This document shows positions 1 through 6,428 of a stretch of 11,207 bases of DNA, piece by piece. The notes below the pieces were generated by a model. The model was not told the origin of the DNA. It did no database searches and saw only the letters and a program-made list of their open reading frames with translations. The number at the start of each line of letters is the position of its first letter. Position 1 is the stretch's first letter. The DNA comes from Puniceicoccales bacterium (GTDB lineage Bacteria > Verrucomicrobiota > Verrucomicrobiia > Opitutales > UBA953), in NCBI GenBank assembly GCA_031279675.1, contig JAITIB010000039.1, forward strand, positions 1 through 11,207, given 5' to 3'. A program made the position numbers and the translations under genes.

Positions 1-117
1 GACGGCATGGAAATCTTCGGGCGCATCGAAAACCTCTTCGACACCCAATACACCGTCGCCGCCGGTTACCCCGCCCCCCCCGTCAACGCCTACGCCGGCG
101 TGCGCTGGCGATTCTGA
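1..117 (+). CDS. TonB-dependent receptor, C-terminal end (partial)
   Basis: Frame 1 is open from the window edge to a TGA at 115-117 and encodes the last 38 residues of a protein cut by the window start. The piece contains NLFDTQYTVAAGYPAP and ends in YAGVRWRF. This is the usual end of TonB-dependent outer-membrane receptors: the 'xNLFDxxY' strand, a 'GYPxPG'-like turn, then a last beta strand closing with an aromatic residue (Phe) for BAM recognition. Such receptors import siderophores, cobalamin or glycans across the outer membrane using TonB energy. The substrate cannot be told from this fragment. The gene converges on the PEP-CTERM gene, with a hairpin terminator in between. Confidence 0.75.
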   Translation, partial: DGMEIFGRIENLFDTQYTVAAGYPAPPVNAYAGVRWRF

Positions 118-148
118 GACCGAAAACGCCCCCTGCTGCGCGCCGCAA

Positions 149-186
149 ACAAAACACACCTTTGGCAAACCAAAGGTGTGTTTTGT
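149..186. terminator. Strong bidirectional hairpin terminator
   Basis: Bases 149-165 and 170-186 are perfect reverse complements, giving a 17-bp stem closed by a CAAA loop. The outer stem is A-rich on the left and T-rich on the right, so both strands give a hairpin ending in a short U tract. It lies 32 bp after the TonB-receptor stop and 40 bp beyond the stop of the facing PEP-CTERM gene, and can serve both convergent transcripts. Confidence 0.75.
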
Positions 187-225
187 CAACCCGTCCCTTA
201 AAAAGACGATTACACGGGAAAAAAC

Positions 226-1152
226 TCATCCCCGCCGACGCCGCCGCGCCAGCACCGCCAACGCCACCGCGCCCACCCCCCCAATCAACGCATAGGTTGA
301 CGGCTCAGGAATCGCCTGCGCTGTAAGCACAAGCTGAGACCCATTGACACTCAAGTCAAACTGCTGTCCCGTAACGTCGGACAGAATTGTTGTCGCAGTT
401 AATCCGGAACCATACACGCCATCGCGCGCTTCCGCAATTATGAACTCAGTGCCCGCAGCAAACTCATATGAAAAAGGAAGATTATATATGGACAACGGGC
501 TATCCAAATAAAATGAACCTTCTGGAACCACAAAAGGTATTACCCATGAAATAGCAGGATTCAAATCCACCACCACAGAATTAGACGTTCCAACAACCAT
601 TGTATTACGAGCTTCGAGCTGCCCACCTCCTGAAACTGAAAGAGTTGAGTCATAAACATAAACATCATCTGCTTTCACAAGAGATTCATCTATAAACAGC
701 GCCGAATTGCTGCCAACATTCAACGTCGAACCCACATTTCCAAAAACATATGATCCGATCAATAACTCTCCGCATGTAAGGGACAAGATAGCGTTATGGT
801 CTATGAAAACACCGTTGGAAGCCTTGAAAATTCCGTTTGAAACATGAAGGTCAGAAGCTGTCACATTGGTCTTGTCAAGAGCTTCCATCTCGCCATACAC
901 TTCGAGCGTCCCTCCTTGGTTCAGGGACAGAGAACCTGCCACGACCAATTTCCCATATACATTTAAAATGCCAGAAGTAGAAACATGGACAGAATCATAA
1001 ACTTCAGTGGCGTTCACATTATGCACAGCCTGCACCTCCACTGCCAAATGCGTCGCTTTAAGCTCGGGCGTATTGCCGATGCCAAGAGTTAACCCTGCTG
1101 CGGCGGCGAGGGAGAGAGTTTTGAGGGGCGTTGTGCGCGGTGTTGTTTTCAT
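226..1152 (-). CDS. PEP-CTERM sorting domain protein, exported
   Basis: The 308-residue product starts with a signal peptide: MKTTPRTTPLK, then a hydrophobic Leu/Ala stretch. The C-terminus is a textbook PEP-CTERM signal: PEPSTYALIGG at about 282-292, a transmembrane helix to about 302, and an RRRRRG tail. Exosortase/archaeosortase-type enzymes are known to recognise and cleave such tails, often in exopolysaccharide-producing bacteria. The body is rich in Val, Ser, Gly and Asn with recurring 'gtLnVyg'-like strands (for example SGILNVYGKLVVAGSLSL), suggesting a beta-helix-like surface or matrix protein; no specific function is recognised. The frame stays open upstream to 1230, but that extension is Asn-rich (AAC repeats) and would hide the signal peptide, so the ATG at 1150-1152 is preferred. 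A weak AGAAAG lies upstream. The gene is clearly more AT-rich than its neighbours. Confidence 0.85.
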   Translation of the reverse strand: MKTTPRTTPLKTLSLAAAAGLTLGIGNTPELKATHLAVEVQAVHNVNATEVYDSVHVSTSGILNVYGKLVVAGSLSLNQGGTLEVYGEMEALDKTNVTASDLHVSNGIFKASNGVFIDHNAILSLTCGELLIGSYVFGNVGSTLNVGSNSALFIDESLVKADDVYVYDSTLSVSGGGQLEARNTMVVGTSNSVVVDLNPAISWVIPFVVPEGSFYLDSPLSIYNLPFSYEFAAGTEFIIAEARDGVYGSGLTATTILSDVTGQQFDLSVNGSQLVLTAQAIPEPSTYALIGGVGAVALAVLARRRRRG

Positions 1153-1234
1153 GATGGTTGGTTGCTTTCTATTGTTGTTGTTAACTATGTTATTTGTATG
1201 GTTGTTGTTTATAATATTCTTGGTGAACAAAGTT

Positions 1235-1327
1235 TCAGGCGAGGTTGGCGGCGAGGCAGCTCATGAATTGCTCCTGCCATTCGTTAAAATCGGCGTCGGG
1301 CCGTGGGATGTAACTGATGGATGACAT
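1235..1327 (-). pseudogene. Truncated 5' remnant of an exported/structural protein family gene
   Basis: A 30-codon frame begins at ATG (1325-1327) and stops at TGA (1235-1237). It contains SYIPRPDADFNEWQ followed by a hydrophobic segment ending AANLA. From memory, this resembles the start of a family of roughly 200-residue hypothetical proteins in Verrucomicrobia and Planctomycetes that open with 'IPxxDxxFNxWQxxFxxYxxANLAxLGL'. Here the frame stops exactly where that family would continue with 'xLGL'. The upstream half of the PEP-CTERM leader begins straight after the stop. It could be a decayed copy, a leftover from a rearrangement, or a small leader peptide; the family resemblance is recalled, not searched. 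Confidence 0.45.
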
Positions 1328-1701
1328 GGTTTTGTATGGTTTTTGGTGAAAAAGTCAGGGGAACGCGTCAAAGGGCGGCAGGGTAGCTTGGGGGCGCTTT
1401 CGTATAGGGATACGGGAGTTTCGTACAGGGATACGGAAGTTCCGTAGAATGTCCCGGAACGCTCCTTGGGGCAAATTGTGTGTCTGAGGAACCCGCCGTT
1501 CGTCTGGTAAACGTCTCCCGCCTTGTCCGGAAACATCCCAACGCCCCCGGGTTTTCCCCAAAACAGACCGGGAGGGTTCCCCGAGCCGCCAACGGCAAAA
1601 ATCCTTCCCTCCCAAACACTTACGAGATAGTTTTTTTTGGGGCGGGCTTGATTTCCGTGCGCGGTGCGGCGGTGTGTTGCGCGGGCGTGTGCGCTCGCTT
1701 T
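1328..1701. other. Gene-poor spacer between the remnant and signal peptidase I
   Basis: No convincing gene was found in these 374 bases. Several short overlapping open frames exist on both strands, but none has a recognisable domain, a credible ribosome binding site or a consistent codon bias. The stretch holds the 21-bp tandem repeat at 1399-1440 and an 8-T run near 1630-1637. No clear hairpin with a U tract was found to end the signal peptidase transcript. The segment may be a dispersed non-coding repeat of this genome, which a self-comparison would show. Confidence 0.5.
1399..1440. repeat. 21-bp tandem repeat, two copies
   Basis: Copies at 1399-1419 and 1420-1440 differ at only two of 21 positions. 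Each has the core AGGGATACGG preceded by TTCGTA, and a decayed third start (TCCGTA) follows at 1441-1446. Within copy one, CGTAT and ATACG flank AGGG and could form a 5-bp hairpin. The repeat is in non-coding DNA. On the minus strand it would read as a seven-residue periodic peptide in any frame, which explains the repeated SLYE motif in spurious frames. Confidence 0.7.
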
Positions 1702-3051
1702 TTACTGGGCGAGGCCCCAGCGGGTGGTGAAGGGGTGGAGGATGAGGAGGCCGCGTCCGATGATTTCTTTTTCGGGGACGAGGCCCCAGCCGCGGCTGTC
1801 GTAGCTGTTGCCGGAGTTGTCGCCCATGGCGTAGTAGGTGTGGGGTTCTACTTTGAGGGGGGTGTGCAGTGGTTTTTCATGGGGGGCGTTGCCGGTGCCG
1901 ACGGTGGGTTGGTAGCCGAAGTAGTCTTCGCGGGTGAGTGCGGCGTTGTTTTTGGCGAAGGCGGGTTTGCCGTCTATGGGGGCGCCGTTGAGCAGGAGTT
2001 GGGGGGGGGTGACTTGGAGGGTGTCGCCGGGGCGTCCGACGAGGCGTTTGATGTAGTAGAGGTCTTGGGGTTGTCCGGCGCGGTTGAGTCCGGGGATGTT
2101 TTTGGTGGCGAATACGAAGGGGTCGCCGATTTTGGGGCGCGTGAAGTGGTAGCTGAGGCGGTCAACGAGGACCATGTCGCCTTTGAGGATGTCGAAGTTG
2201 AGGATGCGTCCGTTTGCGGGGATGTTTCTCCGGGTGCGCAGGTAATATTGTCCGGTGGCGGTTTCGCGCAGGTCGCCGCGTTCGCGGGCGTTGTGGAGGA
2301 GGGCGCTCCAGCGTTCGCTCTCGCCGATGGGGAGTTGTGCTTCGTCGGGGAAATAGGTTTTCAGGAGGGCGCTCTGGAGGTTGAATTCCTTGGGCACGGA
2401 GATGGGGATGCGGGCGGGGGGGGCGGAGGGGGTGGTGACGAGGAGTTGGTAGGTGTCGGTGGGTTCGCGCATCAGGCCGGTGCCGAGGATGCCGTTGTCG
2501 AGGCCGTCGGGGAGGCGGGCGGGGGTGCCGTTGGGGGCGAGGGGGATGAGGACTTCGCCGGGGGTGGGGGTGCGGGCTTCGACGCGGGTGCTTAGGAGGG
2601 TGAGTTTGCGCCATGCGCGGGCGGGGAGGGAGGGGCCGTCGGAGTCGAGGGGGTAGGTTTGCGTGGTCATCCCGTGGTAGGTGGGGTACATGGAGTTGGT
2701 GGGGATGCGGAAGGGCTGGAGGAAGAAGGTGCGGATGGCGCAGGCGATGAGGGTGGCGACGATGATGAGCTCGACCCATTCGGGGATGAGTTTTGCGGGA
2801 TAGGTGGTACCGCCGTGCCGGGAGAGTGTGGCGTCGAGTGTGGCGAGCGCGGCGCGCAGTTCGCCGGGGTCGGGGTCGGGCGTGGTGGTGAGGGTGGCGA
2901 GGTGGTGTCGGGCGGCGTTAAATTCCGCGGTGTCAGTGGCGTTGAGGAGGTCGCGTTTGTAGTTCCAGACTTTGCGGGCGTGGTGCTGGAGCGCGGCGGC
3001 GTGCTCGCGCAGGTCTTTGAGTGGGCTGGATTTGCGGTGGAGGAAAAACAT
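1702..3051 (-). CDS. lepB: Signal peptidase I (S26 family), long form with substituted catalytic Lys
   Basis: This 449-residue membrane protease would remove signal peptides from exported proteins at the outer face of the inner membrane. A helix at about 92-111 (ELIIVATLIACAI) is followed by box B, IPTNSMYPT, with nucleophile Ser120. Later come GDMVLVDRLSYHF (291-303), YYIKRLVGRPGD (332-343) and AMGDNSGNSYDSRGWG (408-423), matching family boxes C to E. Two things are odd. The general-base Lys expected in 'LVxKxxY' is Arg298 (CGC, complement of 2158-2160). The Ser-to-base spacing is about 178 residues, against about 55 in E. coli LepB. Residues 1-90 are a cytoplasmic, partly helical extension. 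The start lies 12 bp after the HzsA-like stop and in the same frame, so the two are almost certainly co-transcribed. No Shine-Dalgarno sequence precedes it. S26 assignment is firm; unaltered activity is not. Confidence 0.9.
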   Translation of the reverse strand: MFFLHRKSSPLKDLREHAAALQHHARKVWNYKRDLLNATDTAEFNAARHHLATLTTTPDPDPGELRAALATLDATLSRHGGTTYPAKLIPEWVELIIVATLIACAIRTFFLQPFRIPTNSMYPTYHGMTTQTYPLDSDGPSLPARAWRKLTLLSTRVEARTPTPGEVLIPLAPNGTPARLPDGLDNGILGTGLMREPTDTYQLLVTTPSAPPARIPISVPKEFNLQSALLKTYFPDEAQLPIGESERWSALLHNARERGDLRETATGQYYLRTRRNIPANGRILNFDILKGDMVLVDRLSYHFTRPKIGDPFVFATKNIPGLNRAGQPQDLYYIKRLVGRPGDTLQVTPPQLLLNGAPIDGKPAFAKNNAALTREDYFGYQPTVGTGNAPHEKPLHTPLKVEPHTYYAMGDNSGNSYDSRGWGLVPEKEIIGRGLLILHPFTTRWGLAQ

Positions 3052-3063
3052 GGGGCGGAGCGC

Positions 3064-5370
3064 TTATTTGTAGTCCGCCGGTGGTTCAAGGCTCAATGCG
3101 GTGCGGGGGTCGTATTCTTTGCGGTAGTCGGGGTGGTTTTTGTGGGCGATGTTGCGGCGTCCGTAATAGCTGCCGTAGTATTGGCAGTTGGTGTCCACCC
3201 AGTTGGTGACTTTGAGGAGTTCTTCGCGGGTGAGGTGGATGTCTTTGTGGGTTTCGGCGAGGCGGGCGGCGCGTTTGCGGTCGCCGGCGATCTTGAGCGT
3301 GATGCCTTTGTCGAGCATGGCGACGAGGATTGAGGCGTGGGAGCCGAGGGATTTTGCGGGGAGGTATTTGATGTTGCCGGTCTTGGGGTGGTTTTCGCCG
3401 ATGACGAGGCCGAGGAGGCCGCGGTCGAAGTGTCCGCGGCGGCGTTCGGGGACGAGGTTTTCGTAGGATGTGTTGAAAAAGGTGGTCTCGCCGCCGGCGA
3501 GGTTGAGCTTGGCTGGGGCGCCGGGTGTGTCGTTGTGGCAGGAGACGCAGTGTTTGTCCCAGACGGGTTGCACGTCGCGCGCGTAGCTGAGGGTGCGCAG
3601 GGCGGTGGCGTCGCCGGGCTGGGCGCGGGGGTGCTCGGCTTTGCGTTGCATGGCGAGCGGGGTTATGCGCGTGTCGGGGCGGGGGGCCTGGGTGGTGGCT
3701 TCGTGACAGCCGATGCAGCTGCGTGTCTCGCCGGGCATGTAGTTGACGTAGGTGCGCTCGGTCTGGACGGCGCGGTAGTGTTCGTCCAGGGCTTGCAGGA
3801 TGATGTTGCGCTCGGCGGGGACGTAGAAGCGTGCGGAGCCGTCTTTTTCCACGGAAACGATGCCGTGCTGGATTTTCAGCCCGAGGTGGGTGTCTTTGCT
3901 GATGGTGACGTGCTGCTGGTCGTATTCGTCCGAGGCGCGGTAGTGGCGGCGCGCGCCCCAGGGGCGGGGAACTTGCTCAAGCACGCGGAGGTATTTGATG
4001 GTGCCGTCGGGAACATCTGCCATGCCTTTGTAAACGTCGGTCACGATGCACTCGGCAAGGTTTTGCGCGGCGAGTTTCTCGTCGAAACGGGAGGGGAGCA
4101 CGGGGGGTTTGTTGCGCGGGACGAGGGGCATGGGGCGGAAGCTGGAAATTGTTTTCGCGGAATAAACGGGGGCGACCTGGCCGCCTTCGCGCAGGAGGTA
4201 GAGCTGGTAGGCCTTGGAGTCCGTCCAGCCCGGCCCTTCGGGCTTGTGGGAGACGAGGAATTCGCTGCGCGAGAGCGGGTAGCTTTCGCGGAAAAGGGGG
4301 CCTTCGCCGCCCCTTCGTCCGCGCCACGGGCTGCGCGGGTCGGCAAGGTTGGAGCGGAAGTGGAATCCGCCCTCGTCGCGGATGTCCACATAGGGTGTCA
4401 TGTAGGTCATGGGTTCGCGGGTGCGGATGTCTTTTGTGATGTCGATGCGAACGATGGTGCCGACGCAGTTTTGCGGGTAATGGGGTGTGCCGGTGAAAAC
4501 AAATTCGTTGGGTGAGCCGGGTATGGAGCGGCCCATGATCATGGTGGTGGGGAACGCAACGTCGTTACCGTAGATTTCGACGGAGTTGCTCCCGTCGGGC
4601 ATCATGGCCCAGAGGCATTTTACGGAGACGGCGCCTTTGTCCACGTATTCCCAGCGTGTGTAGAGGATGCGTCCGTCGGGCATGATGCTGGGGGTGCTTT
4701 CGGAAACGGAGCTGTTGGTCAGTTTGCGCATGTTTTTGCCGTCCCCGTCCATGCGGTAAAGCACGGTGGTCGTGAAAATGTCGGGGCCGTCGCACAGAAT
4801 TCCGTAGCGGCAGCGCGTGGAGATGAACACGATGCCGCCGTCGGGGAGATAACAGGGGTCGAGGTCCTCGGTGCCGTGGGAATAGCCGGCAATGGCGTAT
4901 TTCTTGATGATTTCCTCCTCGTCGTCCGGCGAGAATGTCAGTTGGCGCAGCCCCGCGCCGTCTGTGCCGACTTCGTAAATGCGGTAACCCGTGCGGGCGT
5001 TCGCCTTGCAGGCAAAGACGATGCGCTTGGCGTCAAACGAAATGTCGAAGGCTCCGAAGACGCCCCCGGTGAGCGAGGGAACCAGCTCGGTGACTTCGCC
5101 GGTTTTGAGCGAGAGCACGCAAAGATTGCCACCGGGCATCCAGCGCGAATTCAGGTATTCGGTGTAGTAGTGGTTGCTGTTGTAGGTGAAGCGTTTGACG
5201 AAGACTATTTTCTCAACGCCCCTGGCAAGCAATTGGTCCCACGTCGCCTTTTCTTCCGCGGACGGAGCGTAGCTCTCGGGCGGGGCGACGGCGGCGCCGG
5301 GAGCGGGCACGCTGAGCCCGGCAGCGGCGAGTGTTAACACGAGTGTCCTGACGAGCGTCGTTATTTTCAT
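3064..5370 (-). CDS. HzsA-related exported diheme protein with PD40-type propeller
   Basis: This 768-residue protein has a signal peptide (residues 1 to about 28, hydrophobic LVLTLAAAGL). A propeller-like region follows with TolB/PD40-style strands, for example FDISFDAKRIVFA (108-120), YLPDGGIVFISTRC (174-187) and STPSIMPDGRILYTRW (225-240). The C-terminal half carries two c-type heme motifs, CIGCH (552-556) and CVSCH (608-612), the latter after SYARDVQPVWDKHC. This layout matches the family annotated as hydrazine synthase alpha-related, widespread in Planctomycetes and Verrucomicrobia outside anammox bacteria. Anammox HzsA makes hydrazine with beta and gamma subunits; neither is seen nearby, so hydrazine synthesis should not be assumed. 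A periplasmic redox or sensor role is more cautious. A His/Tyr/Asn-rich tail (728-750, with QYYGSYYGRRN) could bind heme or metal. Signal peptidase I follows 12 bp downstream. Confidence 0.82.
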   Translation of the reverse strand: MKITTLVRTLVLTLAAAGLSVPAPGAAVAPPESYAPSAEEKATWDQLLARGVEKIVFVKRFTYNSNHYYTEYLNSRWMPGGNLCVLSLKTGEVTELVPSLTGGVFGAFDISFDAKRIVFACKANARTGYRIYEVGTDGAGLRQLTFSPDDEEEIIKKYAIAGYSHGTEDLDPCYLPDGGIVFISTRCRYGILCDGPDIFTTTVLYRMDGDGKNMRKLTNSSVSESTPSIMPDGRILYTRWEYVDKGAVSVKCLWAMMPDGSNSVEIYGNDVAFPTTMIMGRSIPGSPNEFVFTGTPHYPQNCVGTIVRIDITKDIRTREPMTYMTPYVDIRDEGGFHFRSNLADPRSPWRGRRGGEGPLFRESYPLSRSEFLVSHKPEGPGWTDSKAYQLYLLREGGQVAPVYSAKTISSFRPMPLVPRNKPPVLPSRFDEKLAAQNLAECIVTDVYKGMADVPDGTIKYLRVLEQVPRPWGARRHYRASDEYDQQHVTISKDTHLGLKIQHGIVSVEKDGSARFYVPAERNIILQALDEHYRAVQTERTYVNYMPGETRSCIGCHEATTQAPRPDTRITPLAMQRKAEHPRAQPGDATALRTLSYARDVQPVWDKHCVSCHNDTPGAPAKLNLAGGETTFFNTSYENLVPERRRGHFDRGLLGLVIGENHPKTGNIKYLPAKSLGSHASILVAMLDKGITLKIAGDRKRAARLAETHKDIHLTREELLKVTNWVDTNCQYYGSYYGRRNIAHKNHPDYRKEYDPRTALSLEPPADYK

Positions 5371-5453
5371 GCGGGGGAGTGAGAAATGCCCGGGGTGGGA
5401 AAGTTCCCTTTATTGTTTGCAAATTAAAAACCGGGGCTTCGTGTCGTTGCCCA
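5371..5453. promoter_or_regulatory. Divergent intergenic region, likely holds both promoters
   Basis: These 83 bases separate the start codons of the minus-strand HzsA-like gene and the plus-strand SDR gene, so promoters for both operons must lie here or inside the genes. An AT-rich stretch at about 5409-5430 (TTTATTGTTTGCAAATTAAA) stands out in GC-rich surroundings and is the best candidate. No clear -35/-10 pair with standard spacing was found, nor an operator palindrome. Confidence 0.35.
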
Positions 5454-6413
5454 ATGAAAATCATCATCCTCGGCGCCACCGGCTTCCTCGGACGCGAAAC
5501 CACCCAGGCCGCCCTCCGGCGCGGGCACGGCATCGTTGCCCACGGCTGCTCAAGCGTCCCGGCGTTCAGGAGCCCCCAAATTGTGCGCACGATCCAGACG
5601 GACTTGTCCAACGCGCATGACACGGAGCGCCTTGTGCTGCACGAGTTTCCCGACGCCATTGTCAACTGCACCGCGCTTGCCTCCGCCCGCGCATGCGCGG
5701 AAAACCCCGTGCTTTCCGAACAACTCAACACAGACCTTCCGGGCCGGCTTGCGCAACTTGCCCACCACCTCGGCGCACGCCTCGTCCACCTTTCCTCCGC
5801 CGAGGTTTTTGGCACCGCCACCGGCCCGCATTCACACACGGACAACCCCGAGCCATCGCCCGGGAACGCGTTTGCCCAAGCCAAGCTCGCGGGCGAAAAG
5901 GAGGCGCTGCGCCATGGACGTTCCAACGTCACCGTGCTCAGGATTCCCCTGCTCTCGGGAAATTCGCACGACGGAACGCGAAGTTTCCACGAACGCCTTT
6001 TTGCGCTTTGGGCACACAACCGCGCCACGCCACTTCCCGCCAACGAGCACATCCAGCCGCTCAGCGTGACGCACCTCGCCGAAACACTCATCGAGCTTTG
6101 CGAACGCCCCAACCTGAGCGGCGTTTACCACTGGGCGGGAGCCGACGCCACCTCGCCGCACGCATTCGCCCAACGCATCGCACGGCATTTCGGACTCGAC
6201 CCCGCGCCACTCGTCACCCCCGCCGACGCCACCTCGCCGCGCGACCACCGCCTCCATTTGCACCCGCTCCAAGGAAAACTGAAAACACACCCCCCAACAA
6301 TGGGGCAAATCCTCGACGAACTCCGCGTCCCCCCTCAACACACCGCATGGCATTCCGCCACCACAGGACGCGCCCCCGCACCCGAGCGCCTCGTCAAGGG
6401 AATCCACTTCTAA
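5454..6413 (+). CDS. RmlD-like extended SDR / sugar-nucleotide-binding protein with Phe at the catalytic Tyr
   Basis: The 319-residue product starts MKIIILGATGFLGRE, giving the Rossmann nucleotide-binding motif GxxGxxG at residues 7-13. VNCTALASARACAENP (70-85) and VHLSSAEVFG (111-120) match dTDP-4-dehydrorhamnose reductase (RmlD) and MAT2B-like extended SDRs, as does the late RDHRLHLHPLQ segment (263-273). The catalytic YxxxK is altered: FAQAK gives Phe140 and Lys144. The open frame reaches back to 5379, but residues before the Rossmann motif look random, so the ATG at 5454 is chosen; no Shine-Dalgarno sequence is visible. pyrC starts 15 bp downstream, so they are likely co-transcribed. No rhamnose genes are nearby. 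It may be a reductase with an altered active site or a binding protein; the substrate is unknown. Confidence 0.78.
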   Translation: MKIIILGATGFLGRETTQAALRRGHGIVAHGCSSVPAFRSPQIVRTIQTDLSNAHDTERLVLHEFPDAIVNCTALASARACAENPVLSEQLNTDLPGRLAQLAHHLGARLVHLSSAEVFGTATGPHSHTDNPEPSPGNAFAQAKLAGEKEALRHGRSNVTVLRIPLLSGNSHDGTRSFHERLFALWAHNRATPLPANEHIQPLSVTHLAETLIELCERPNLSGVYHWAGADATSPHAFAQRIARHFGLDPAPLVTPADATSPRDHRLHLHPLQGKLKTHPPTMGQILDELRVPPQHTAWHSATTGRAPAPERLVKGIHF

Positions 6414-6428
6414 AAAAAATCCACCACC

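Noticed and set aside
1261..1536. 91-codon minus-strand frame with a repeated SLYE motif
   Set aside because: The periodic peptide comes from the 21-bp tandem DNA repeat and appears in all three frames in different guises. No ribosome binding site or recognised domain.
1480..2595. 371-codon plus-strand open frame opposite lepB
   Set aside because: It is a shadow of lepB: very Gly/Val/Ala/Glu-rich with no domain, and it arises because GC-rich minus-strand codons leave the opposite frame open. The opposite strand has all S26 motifs.
3337..4515. 392-codon plus-strand open frame opposite the HzsA-like gene
   Set aside because: It is antisense to two CxxCH motifs and propeller strands, and its composition (GGGVA-type runs) is typical of a high-GC shadow frame.
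3064..5370. Evidence for anammox metabolism
   Set aside because: The HzsA-like protein alone is not evidence: such homologues occur widely in Planctomycetes and Verrucomicrobia, and no beta/gamma subunit or hydrazine dehydrogenase gene is in the window.
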